DNA from: Pomphorhynchus laevis
Lineage: Eukaryota > Acanthocephala > Palaeacanthocephala > Echinorhynchida > Pomphorhynchidae
NCBI GenBank assembly: GCA_012934845.2
Contig: WNNJ02000726.1
Span: 62,001-126,000 of the forward strand
DNA length: 64,000 bases
Direction: 5' to 3'
The notes under the pieces were generated by a model that saw only the letters and a program-made list of their open reading frames with translations, had not been told where the DNA came from and searched no databases. Made by a program: the position numbers and the translations under genes. Positions 21,668 to 31,317 of this stretch are shown here, piece after piece (the first letter of the stretch is position 1; each line of letters begins with the position of its first letter).

Positions 21668-22987
21668 TCATGTTGCATGCATATCTTCCTGTTTACGAAC
21701 CAGTAAATCAAATTGAAGATTGACGACATGATTACCGTCAATCTGACCGGTAATAGCTGCTTTATTCGCACGACTAACATCACAAGTGAAATGTGGGTGA
21801 GTGTATTTATACAACTCCAGGATTCTTCTGCAATACACAATTGATTTCGAACTTAATTCTTCAAAATATTCAATGCTTATTGATTCATTTCTTTTATTAG
21901 AAAATGTCAGCTTCAAGCTATACAATATGTGGTTGTTTCTAGCCAATGTACTTTTAATTTCCCGATTATATATTACATCTAAATCAATGCCCAGTTTAAT
22001 TCGATATTTCTCTCCTGAAGGAATTGGTACGGCAATATTACTTCGGCCGACTATTCGACTGCCTTCACGTACAACAAGTCGCCCATCGGGAATAAAGTCC
22101 TTTAACACTATATCATAAAGACGGTTAAAGCGTCCATTGGTGTCAAGCATGTACGTCAAAGTGTTACTTGCAATTACGGCCCTTTTAACTTCAACCTGTT
22201 GTAAAATAATAGGCATACGAATTGATTCTTTGGCAAGAATCGTCATATTTCGATCTAAGGTAAACACCTTTATTCCGTGGAGATCGTTCACAATAGGCAA
22301 ATAGTCATTGTACAATCTAGTGCTAGCTGATTTAGTATGGCTACGAAGTGACAACCGATTGGCATCTAAATGTGAATCGCTTTCAGCTATTAATTCAACC
22401 AGATCTCCATATTTAAAGCTGGATCCGTGATTCACGATTGTTGCCCAAGTAGTAAGAATACAGCCATCATCTTCTATTATAAGTTCGTGATTTCTAATCC
22501 ACTTCATGTTTTTTTGTACATAGTTTATCGAGGCGCCATCTTGGCATTGACCACTTCGAGTTTCGATAGTAAGTAGAGTAAAACTATTCAACGGATTTTC
22601 TCCGTATTCCGAAGACTTTGTATTCTCGTAGAAATATTTTTTTCGACCTTGAGAATCCACACTTACCAGGAGACCTAATTCTGAATCAACTAGGACTGCG
22701 TGTTTCACCATTTGCACTCCTTGTTTACTGTTCACTGCGACGGTTACATTTTGACCCACTCCTCCTTTTTCGATATGCTGATAGCGTAAAGTGTATGGTT
22801 TACCACAATTGCGTACATAAATTGACTGTGGGTCAATGGATTGCCAGTCCTGTTCGTCAAATTTTTCAACCGGGTTCAAAGGTCGGCTAATTTCGACATA
22901 GTCTTTGTATATTAACAAGGAACTTATTGCCGGTTTTAGATCCGCCTGTTTGCTCAAAATAACAACTAGCAAAACATACGAAAACAT
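21668..22987 (-). CDS. Secreted protein with DUF4139-like C-terminal region (host gene)
   Basis: 439 codons in one exon, no interruption. Residues 1-16 (MFSYVLLVVILSKQAD) look like a signal peptide, so the product is probably secreted or lumenal. Residues roughly 240-430 resemble the DUF4139 family: RMPIILQQVEVKRA, then FIPDGRLVVREGSRIVGRSN, then PIPSGEKYRIKLGIDLDV, matching that family's pattern of a short loop, a G-rich turn and a PGE...LG-D strand. The N-terminal half (residues 60-110, QSIYVRNCGKPYTLRYQHIE) is less clear. Biochemical role unknown. It differs from its surroundings in having an uninterrupted frame with no transposon similarity and a decayed duplicate, which is what a real host gene would show. 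The start is supported by the duplicate, which aligns from the same Met. Confidence 0.72.
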   Translation of the reverse strand: MFSYVLLVVILSKQADLKPAISSLLIYKDYVEISRPLNPVEKFDEQDWQSIDPQSIYVRNCGKPYTLRYQHIEKGGVGQNVTVAVNSKQGVQMVKHAVLVDSELGLLVSVDSQGRKKYFYENTKSSEYGENPLNSFTLLTIETRSGQCQDGASINYVQKNMKWIRNHELIIEDDGCILTTWATIVNHGSSFKYGDLVELIAESDSHLDANRLSLRSHTKSASTRLYNDYLPIVNDLHGIKVFTLDRNMTILAKESIRMPIILQQVEVKRAVIASNTLTYMLDTNGRFNRLYDIVLKDFIPDGRLVVREGSRIVGRSNIAVPIPSGEKYRIKLGIDLDVIYNREIKSTLARNNHILYSLKLTFSNKRNESISIEYFEELSSKSIVYCRRILELYKYTHPHFTCDVSRANKAAITGQIDGNHVVNLQFDLLVRKQEDMHAT

Positions 22988-23016
22988 ATCTTCTTAGACA
23001 GACTTGACGAACAGAA

Positions 23017-23025
23017 TATTTATAG
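23017..23025 (-). promoter_or_regulatory. Possible TATA box of the secreted-protein gene
   Basis: On the minus strand CTATAAATA lies 30-38 nt upstream of the ATG at 22987. If used, transcription would start almost at the ATG and give a very short leader. In an AT-rich genome such motifs are common by chance. Confidence 0.35.
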
Positions 23026-23030
23026 AACAA

Positions 23031-23164
23031 ATTGTATGAAAAAATAGTAAGTGAAAAAATTGCATGAAAAAATAGTGAGTGAAAAAATTGTATGAAAAAA
23101 TAGTGAGTGAAAAAATTGTATGAAAAAATAGTGATTGAAAAAATTGTATGAAAAAATAGTGATG
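23031..23164. repeat. 28-bp tandem repeat, about five units
   Basis: Units start at 23031, 23059, 23087, 23115 and 23143, each close to ATTGTATGAAAAAATAGTGA followed by GTGAAAAA. The array begins 6 bp beyond the possible TATA box of the secreted-protein gene. Units are nearly identical, so it is recent or homogenised. There are no spacers, so it is not CRISPR. Confidence 0.92.
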
Positions 23165-24042
23165 TTGTTAGAATTTTCTAAGATTTCCTTCATTTATAAC
23201 CTATAAACTTGTTGGAGAAGCTGTCATTTTCATCTTTTGTCTCCTGTAGCTTTGAGAACATAACAGTTATTGTGAAATTATTGACAAAAGAGAGATATTA
23301 AAACGCAACTGCACGGTAATGTCACAAAAATAAAAAATAAAACTCCGATAACAGTTGTGCTGAAGGGAATCAAAATGTGAAGTCTACCTATATTGACGGC
23401 GTTTGATTTTTGATTAAATTAAAAATAACTGTCTGATAACAAAAATACAGCAATTCGTCGAAGCTACAAACCGAGGGTTTGAATAATAACAACAAAATGC
23501 TAATTAAATTAACTACACAAGTAATTTTTAATGAATAACAATTAACTCTAATGATAGGAGAATGCCAATTTAAAAGGAATTTCGTATTTGTAAATTAAAA
23601 TTTATAATCAAACTTATGTTCCCATTAATTATAAATTTCAAAATATAAAAATGTGAATATTAAGAACATTAACTTAAGAATAATAACTTAATAAAATACT
23701 TTCATTTTACTCTAGCAACAATTTAAGTTTTCATGAAATAAATGATTCAATTTTAAGACAGAAGGTTTAACGTTTTGTTACTGATAATGCTAGCAGTAGC
23801 ATAAATAAAAATAAATTAGTGTTTATTGATCACACTCCAAATGTCCAAAAATATGGTATATTGATTATTCTCCAGAATTTCAAATAAAATATGGATCACT
23901 TAATTTTAATTTATTAATATTATGTGCATTTTTGCGTACAAAACACACATGTTTGGTTTCTGTTTTGTTTATGTAGCAGCTAGAGAAATTCTGCTCTAAA
24001 ATTCGAAAAATAAAAATTAAGTCTTACCAACTAAATTGTTTG
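23165..24042. other. AT-rich intergenic sequence, no gene seen
   Basis: No open frame or similarity. Any distal control region of the secreted-protein gene would lie here, but no motif stands out. Confidence 0.5.
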
Positions 24043-26062
24043 AAAAAAAAAAGATTTATTTTAACGTGGAAAATGCGTGCCAGCGCACGCTTACATGACC
24101 ACAACAAAACAAAAATCTTAATCATACATCGAGAAGGTGTGAACGGAGTAGGTGTTTAAATGTGATAAAGAAGGCGGCGCGGCGGACGTCGAGAGGGAGT
24201 TGATTCCAAGCGAGTGAGGCGGCGACAAGGAAGGATCGGAGACCGTAGTTGTTGGAGTAATTGGAACGTGGAGTAAAAAGGAATGAAGGGAACGCAGCGA
24301 TAGCGAGGTGGGACGAGTGGCGTCTAAGAAATGAAGGTTGATGAACGATGGGGAGCCGACAGCGATGAGACGAAAAGTTACGAGAAGAAGGCGGAGTTTG
24401 ATGCGGATGTGGATGGTGGGCCAGGAGAGTTGGGCAAGATATGTGGATGTGTGGTCAAAGCGACGGAGACGAAAGAGCACTCGAACGGCGGTGTTGATTA
24501 TTCGTTGTAGGGGTAGGATGATGGATTTTGGAGAATTGGCGAAAAGGCTAAGGCAGTAATCGATTTTAGGGAAAAGAAGCGATGAAAGAAGAGACATACA
24601 AGAACGGAAGTCGATAAGGAGGCGGATACGGCGGATGTCACGGTGAATTAAGTCAGACGAGCGGACCTTGTCACGGACGAAGGGTTTAAGGGAAAAGTGA
24701 TAATCGAAATGGAAGCCTAAGAAAGTGAGATTGTGTACTATGGGGATGATCGATGAGGCAAAATATACAGTTGGAGAAGATATGTTTGGTTTACGGGGGA
24801 GGATCCACATAATTTTGGACTTGTCGGGGTTTAGATCGAGATGTAGATTGGAGAGACGTTTGTAGATAGAAATACAGTTGGAAGCAGAAATGCCGATATT
24901 GTGTATGCGATGTGCGGGTGCATGAGCATAAATGAGGATGTCATCGGCGTATTGCATGATGTTAAAAGAGTAAGGTTTGATAAACGGAGAGAGATCGACA
25001 AGCAGAAGAGAGCAAAGCAGGGGACCTTGGACTGAACCTTGTGGACCCCGCAAAAAATAGGGATGGGAGGAGAGGATGATGAATTAAAACAGACGCGAAA
25101 GGAACAGTCGGATAGATATGAGGCAAACCATGCTACGGAGGAGGAAGAAAAGCCGTAATCATAACGAAGATGATAAAGGAGGACGGAGTGGTCGACAATG
25201 TCGAAGGCAGAGAAGAGGTCGAGGGAGATAAGAACACTATATAGAGCCTTGTCTCGAGAAATGATAAGTCATTGTGAACTTTCATGCAGGCGACTTCTTT
25301 GGAGTGATTAGAGCGGAAAGCTGATTGGAAAGTGGGTACAGATTGGATGGGAAAGATAAGCGTTGATCTGTATTAATATGAGGCGTTCTAAGAGCTTAGG
25401 AAGAGAAAGTGTAGTGAAATTGGTCGATAGCTAGAAGGAAGGGAAGAACGAGTGATTGTTTCTTAAAGAGTGGACGAACGATTGCGGATTTCCAGTGTGA
25501 AGGATAGATACGACTGCGGATGGACGAGCTAAACAAGGTTGTGAGAAAAGAGGATATCAATGAGCATATGGATTTAAATATTGAGTAGACATGGGATCGG
25601 CAAGTGAGGTTTTGCTTGGCGAGGACATGAGGACAGATGAGACTTCGGTAGGTGAGACAGGAAGAAGATGAAAGAGCTCCGGGAGAATGATGCTAGGCGG
25701 GGCAGAGTCAGATAGGATAGAGATCGGGGTGTGAGAGAGCAACGTGGATACTTTGGTCTGGAGAAATGATGAATAATCATGGGGATTGATATTGCAAGGC
25801 GAAGAGGAGCGAGCAAGGATTGAGTTAAAAGTATGCCAGTGGATCTTTGAGTTGAATGAAGTGATGATTTTATGCTGCCAGAAGCAGTGGCATTTGGCAC
25901 CTAGTAAGTTGAGATGGGACCGGCGAAGAGCAAGAAAAATATCACAATAAGACGGAGTGATCGAGCGGGAATCACGTCTGAGAGAGCGGTGATAGACTCT
26001 AAAAGCATGACGGAGTTGACGCTTTGAGAGTAGTCATTAGATGTCAAACCATATGGCACAAT
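24043..26062 (-). mobile_element. Family A LINE copy, 5'-truncated
   Basis: On the minus strand it starts in the ORF2 linker (the codons giving DVIPARSLRL in a shifted frame), continues through the RT to the C-terminal tail and ends with the A-type 3' UTR and T-run at 24043. Frame breaks occur around 25053-25560 and within the C-terminal tail. The block 24118-25053 (311 codons) is open from the codons just before SVQGPLLCSLLL through MQYADDILIYAH. Confidence 0.9.
24118..25053 (-). pseudogene. Family A ORF2, RT motif B to C-terminal tail
   Basis: Open for 311 codons. GSVQGPLLCSLLL replaces the usual GSVLGPLLFSLLL. MQYADDILIYAHAPAHR is intact motif C. IMWILPRKPNI and NLTFLGFHFD follow. The end is frameshifted, giving SLSPPHSLGINSL instead of SLAWNQLPL. 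The 5' half of the RT is present upstream but in other frames. Confidence 0.8.
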
Positions 26063-26231
26063 TTTTATAATTAAAAAATCTTCCTTCACTCTATCTATTT
26101 ACTCAAAATTTAATTAGAGCACAATCGTTTTAAATATTTTATAAATATTTGGAACTTGTAAGTTTCAAATTTTAAATATATGAAATATTAAATATATATT
26201 TTATATTGAAACTTCGATAACTATTTTTATG

Positions 26232-26340
26232 TTGACGCTACTTTAATCCTACCTATATGCCAACAGCAGTACGCTACATTATAGATAATGTAGCGTACTG
26301 CTGTGTATACCGTATAGATAAGATTAAAGTAACGTGCATA
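26232..26340. repeat. Fold-back repeat with a 20-bp perfect core stem
   Basis: ACAGCAGTACGCTACATTAT (26264-26283) is exactly complementary to 26286-26305, with a 2-nt loop. The complementarity continues imperfectly outward: ACTTTAATCC near 26241 pairs with the GATTAAAGT near 26325. The core arm TGTAGCGTACTGCTG recurs, with one base changed, at 26805-26819 and 63252-63266. Confidence 0.85.
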
Positions 26341-26426
26341 ATAAAATGGTCATCAGAATTTTAATTCAATTTATTATTTTAATACTATCTTTTTGGATGA
26401 TAACAACTTATATGTAATAATTAAAG

Positions 26427-26646
26427 TCATTTCTGATTTCAAATTAAACCAGCGTTGAAATAATAAAAATAGTCATAAAAAATACAATAGTAACAATGAC
26501 TGCACAGGTATATCAACTTAAATTAGGAAACAAACTCTAGATGGCTAGTTTAAAAATTGCAATTAATTGCAAAAATATGTAGGTTTTCAAATTGAAATAA
26601 AGATGATTTCCCTACCAACGCTGATTAAATTTGAAATCAGAAATGA
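26427..26646. mobile_element. Possible MITE-like element: 31-bp inverted repeats, 158-bp interior
   Basis: TCATTTCTGATTTCAAATT... (26427-26457) is the reverse complement of 26616-26646 with only two mismatches. The interior is AT-rich with no coding. GGATGATAACAAC occurs just outside at 26394 and again at 26819. No transposase and no exact short target-site duplication could be established. Confidence 0.4.
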
Positions 26647-26743
26647 TTTCAATTAAATTTGCAAAATGTAAGACGAAAGTCTTTCATTAAATATAAATAC
26701 TAATAAAGCAGACGAGTCGAGTGATCGTCAGCCAACATTAAAA

Positions 26744-26822
26744 GGACCGAAACGTGAAATGTAGGTATTGGATCAGTAGCTGATGAGGTCCACCAATACT
26801 GAAATGTAGCGTGCTGCTGGAT
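26744..26822 (+). ncRNA. Hammerhead-like motif, circularly permuted (locus 1)
   Basis: Order: GGACC-GAAAC (26744-26753), helix strand GTATTGG (26765-26771), CTGATGA (26780-26786), GGTCC (26787-26791), CCAATAC (26793-26799). GGACC pairs with GGTCC, which is the stem II position next to the CUGAUGA and GAAA boxes of hammerhead ribozymes. GTATTGG pairs with CCAATAC. A clean stem I next to the CUGAUGA box is not seen, so this may be a relic or half of a dimer. Penelope-like elements are known carriers of such motifs. Confidence 0.4.
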
Positions 26823-27425
26823 GATAACAACAAATATTTAATAATTTACAATTTTTCAATTGCAGATGAGGAAAAAGATTGAAGATTGTTACCGGGGATT
26901 CAAGTGCTACTTCGTACCTCCTCCAAAACGTTAGCATCGCCATCCAACGTGGGAATGCTGTCAGCATTCTGGCGACGGTTCCAAAGGGCAAGAACATGGT
27001 AGGCTGGTGGTAGCAGCCAGACCTCCTAAAATAATGACTTTTCTCTACGAAGAAGACAGACGTTCCCTTATTTATACATTATTTATCGCAAACTATAAAA
27101 GAAATTAAGTAACACTACGAAAAGAAGAACTATAGCTTGTAATATTAAGTGAATAAATCTATTATCCTTTTAAAATACAGAATTTTAAATGAAGATGAAA
27201 ATTTTTTAAATTAAAGCAATTTTTGTATAAATCAACTGCGCATATGGTAATTTAACCTTACATTACTAAAATTTTAAAATAGTGTGAGTTAGCCAATAAA
27301 ATATTTAATTTTCCTACATATAGTGCTGTAACGGATAACCGTGAAAGAGGATTAGAACATATTAATGTTCTAATAACCGTGAATAGGGATTATGAATGTT
27401 CTATAACGAATGTTCTATAACGAAT

Positions 27426-29110
27426 GTTCCACACATTGGAAATTTGTATCTCCACTGCCGATATCAAACAAAATAATTTTTTTACATCGCTAATACGCGA
27501 ATCAATCGATTACCATTTCCGGAATTCTAATAACGTCATCAGATGCTCTTTGTTGATTGAGAATCATACTGTCTTCTGTCCCGTTGCGATGCAGAATCCA
27601 TCGAAATTACAAATTTCATTGATATTTTTAACCTTTGTTAGCAATAAACAGATCCACTCTTTTCATAGGATCCTTTTCATCCTTATTAGATATGTCTTAA
27701 TTATTACCCCAGATTGCACATAATTTCAATCTACTACCAATTGGCAAGATCGATCATCAAGTTATTTTGATTAGCTTATCCCAAGCAAAACCGCCATATA
27801 AAAAAGTCCTTCAGCAATTAATTATTTAAAGCTGACTACATAGTCATGCCTCATTTTTTGCTGAATGTTAGCTGGCTCAACTCTGATGTTTGTGGCATTG
27901 AAGCAAGTTGGGATCACTTTAGTTATACAATAGTATAGCTATTATACTTCAAACCTATTAAACGTAAAAAGAAAAATAAAACTCCGGTGTGGTTCAACAT
28001 TGAGTTGAAAATCTGATACGAATTAGAAATCGCTCATTCGTCGAATATAGAAATGGCCGAATAGATTTTGCAGCTAAGAGTCATATTAATAAGGTAACTC
28101 ATGAAACGCAAGAAAAAATCCAGCTTTTTATAATGCCTATGTTGAGCAGCATCTTCGAATCCATATGTGTTTTTGGATTTCTCCGTTCTGACAGGTCTAC
28201 TCCTTCTGAAATTACCAGTCTGATCATCAACAACGGTCAGCTTTCTTTCTATATTAAGGAAATAACAATTTGCTTTCTACAAGCTTGCCAACCACCAGAT
28301 GATTTTCCAGCTCAACCTTCAGCTAATATAGTTAAGCTTAAACGAACACCCGAAACTATTAACACAATTCTTTTCGATATGAGCGATATACTGTTTGAAC
28401 TAAATAAACTACCTCGTTCTACGTCTTCGGGTACTGAAGGTATCCCTATCATACTATTCCGTGAGTTAGCAACTGTTGTTGCCAAACCTTTTTTGCTTGT
28501 ATTTCAACACTCAATGACATTCAGTACTATTCCTTCCGACTGGAGGAAATCTATTATTGACCACTATTTAAGAAAGGCAATCGAGACCTCGCCTCAAGTT
28601 ACAGACCAATAAGTTTTACATGCATAGCCTGTAAAGTGACGCAGCGCCTTGTTATGCGGTCTCTATAACATCACCTCGAACATAATAGAATTCTCTGCAA
28701 TAACCAACATGGATTTAGACAGGGGCATTCTACATTAACAAATCTAATTACTACCCGTTATAGTTTGACTATCGCAAGCAAAACTGCATCGAAAACTATC
28801 GATTTAGTCATCACTGTACCTAATGACCTAAATCATGTGATCATGTTAGTCACACTTTAAGCAAGTGTCTTCGCCTACTAGGTATGCAGCGTAGATCCCT
28901 CGGTACTCTTGACGCAAAATGCTTCAGCTTTATTTTCAATACAGTTATACGCAGTCACATAATAGAAGCCTATCCAGCGACATAGCCCCAACTTAGAGTT
29001 GAATCAAACCTGTATGAGCGAGTTCTGAGGAAAGCCACTCATATAATCAATAATATTATAACCAATAATAAATGCTCGTTATATAAAAATTTATATAATT
29101 TAGATCAAGT
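27426..29110 (+). mobile_element. CR1-like LINE B3, copy I, with a 490-bp internal deletion
   Basis: The end of an endonuclease (around 27720-27790), the linker (KNKTPVWFNIELK near 27985), then LNKLPRSTSSGTEGIPIILF (28133-28612) and ACKVTQRLVMRSL. At about 28782 the sequence jumps from the GFRQGHSTLTNLITT region straight to the post-RT region (KTASKTIDLVITVPN), skipping RT motifs A to C. The equivalent segment is present in copy II at about 29580-30065. The C-terminal part continues to about 29110. Many stops. Confidence 0.8.
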
Positions 29111-31315
29111 TAAAATTAAAAATTTCGAGTTCTGACGGTATCCCTACCATACTATTCAGTGAGTTAGCGACTGATGTGTTCAAACCTTTTTTGCTTGTAT
29201 TTCAACAATCAATGACATTCAGTACTAAAGAATTATTGGAGCTGTATCAAAAAGGATGAAACTTTAAGTCATATTTCGCAAACCTTTGTTAGCATCTTCA
29301 GAAATTTACCTTTAATTACATATAGTAATATTCCCTCTGATTGGAGGAAATCTATTATTGATTACTATTTAAGAAAGGCAACCGATACCTTGCTTCAAGT
29401 TACAGACCAATAAGTGTTACATGCATAGCATTTAAAGTAACGGAACGCGTTGTTACACGGTGTCTATAACATCACCTCGAACGTAATAGCATTCTCCACA
29501 ATAACCAACATGGATTTAGACCAGGTCATTCTACAGTAACAAATCTAATTACTGCCCTTAATAGTTGGACTCTCGCAAGGCATCCAAACTTAAATATTAA
29601 TGTAATTTTCTTCGATTTGTCAAAAGCGTTCGATAGAGTAGTTCACAGTATTCTTCTTGACAATCTAATGAAATGTGGTGTTAGTGGTTCACATCTGAAG
29701 TGAATTCGCTCATTCATCACTAACCGTAGAGCTGCTGTAAAATTCGGTGAATATATGTCGATCTCGGCGCTATTTTCAAAAGGAGTCCCAAAAGGTTCCG
29801 TCCCAAGTCTCTTGTGGTTTATTGTTTATACAAACGATCTTCCTAGTACATTATCTAGTAGCAACTCAATTTTCTCCGCAGATGACTTCAAGATGTGGAG
29901 GACAATTGACGGCATAACATACACTGACCTCTTATAAGAAGACGTAAATCAACTAAAAATTAGTGTCGTTACAAATGCTTACTGGTAAATCCAGACAAAT
30001 GTTTGCATCTTCACCTTTGATCTGCTACACGTGTTCATTCATACTCTATAGACGGTGTAAAAATCAAAACTGTATCAAAAACGACCGATTTAGGCATCAT
30101 TGTATCTAATGACATCAAATCACGTGATCAGGTTAGTTACATTTCTAGCAAGTGTCTTTGCCTACTAGGTATGCAGCGTAAATCCCACGGTACTCTTGAC
30201 GCTAAATGCTTCTGCCTTATTTTCAATGCACTTATACGCAGTCACATACTGTACGCCTCTTCAGTAACATATCCTCAACTTAGAGGTGAATTTGACCTGT
30301 ATATAACATTTATTTTTACGTAATAAATGCGTGCCGGCACACGCTTACATGACAACAACAAACAATCTAAATCATGTGTAGTGGAGGTGGGTACGGAGGC
30401 GGCATTTGAAGTAAAGGAGGAAGCGCGGCGGATGTCGAGAGGGAGTTGATTCCAGGCGAGTGAGGCGGCTACGAGGAAGGATCGGAGACCGTAGTTGTTA
30501 GAGTAAGATGAAATTACGAAAACGCAGTGATAGAGAGAGGTGGGGCGAGTGTCGTCTAAAAAAGGGAGGTTGATGAACGATGGGGAGCCGACAGCGATGA
30601 GACGAAAAGTTACAAGAAGGCGGAGTTTGATGCGGATGTGGATGGTGGGCCAGGAGAGTTGAGCAAGATATGTGGATGTGTGGTCGACGCGTCGGAGACG
30701 AAAGAGCACTCGAACGGCGGAGTTGATTATTCGCTGTGGGGGTAGGATGATGGATTTTGGAGAATAGGCGAAAAGGCTAAGGCAGTAATCGATTTTAGGG
30801 AAAATAAGCGATGAAAGAAGATACATACAAGAACGGAAGTCGATAAGGGGGGGGCGGATACTGCGGATGTCACGGAGAATTAAGTTAGACGAGCGGACCT
30901 TGTCACGGACGAAGGGTTTAAGGGAAAGGTGATCATCGAAATGAAATCCTAAGAAAGTGAGATTGTGGACTATGGTGATGGTTGATGAGGCAAAATATAC
31001 ATGGGGAGGAGATATGTTAAGTTAGATATGAGCAAGTTCTGAGAAAAGCCACTCATCTTGTACCCTCGTTACGGAATTTATATATCTTGATAGTCTCAAA
31101 ATTTTAGGGGTTTCAATCAGTAGAATTTCCGCTAAGAGAAACTGATTTGGTGTTTGTTTAGCAGTCTCTGTCCTATCCAAAGTACTCTTGTCGATATATT
31201 TTTAATCTCAGGAATTCATCTGTTCTCCGAGGTCATCATATTTCCTTGAAACGTAGAATATGTCCAAAGATGAGTTGCGCTATGATCGTTGACAGAATCA
31301 ACGCGACGTAGAACA
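29111..31315 (+). mobile_element. CR1-like LINE B3, copy II, interrupted by a family A insertion
   Basis: Repeats the layout of copy I from SSDGIPTILFSELAT onward and retains the RT core: VIFFDLSKAFDRVVH (near 29609), GVPKGSVPSLLWFIVYTN (29755-29937), FSADDFKMW. An extra segment of about 100 bp sits at 29229-29330 between bases that are adjacent in copy I. A minus-strand family A copy splits the C-terminal region at 30301-31027; B3 resumes with EQVLRKATHLVPSL and ends near 31315. Stops are frequent. Confidence 0.8.
30301..31027 (-). mobile_element. Family A LINE, 5'-truncated, nested in LINE B3
   Basis: On the minus strand it starts just before NLTFLGFHFD and runs through FPKIDYCLSLFAYSPKSI, SWPTIHIRIKLRLLV to the A 3' UTR (AAGCGTGTGCCGGCACGCA). 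Its tail base order (ACGTAATAAATG on the plus strand) differs slightly from other A copies, suggesting a subfamily. The host LINE B3 codons for LYEQVLRKA are split exactly at the insertion. Confidence 0.88.
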
Positions 31316-31317
31316 GA

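Larger units (their letters stand above)
26063..27425. other. Intergenic sequence rich in inverted repeats
   Basis: No gene seen. Contains a fold-back at 26232-26340, a 31-bp inverted repeat pair at 26427-26457 and 26616-26646, and the hammerhead-like motif at 26744-26822. A 10-bp hairpin (27351-27360 with 27365-27374) and a short direct repeat around CGAATGTTCTATAA lie at its end. Confidence 0.6.

Noticed and set aside
23031-23164. CRISPR-like repeat array
   Set aside because: The 28-bp units are directly abutting with no spacers, and the context is a eukaryotic gene region. It is an ordinary tandem repeat.
26744-26822. Canonical type I or III hammerhead ribozyme
   Set aside because: CUGAUGA lies after GAAA rather than before it and no sound stem I adjoins the box. 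Only a permuted or half motif can be supported.
27424-27723. 99-codon plus-strand frame as a small gene
   Set aside because: Low-complexity composition, and the region aligns in another frame with the end of a LINE endonuclease.
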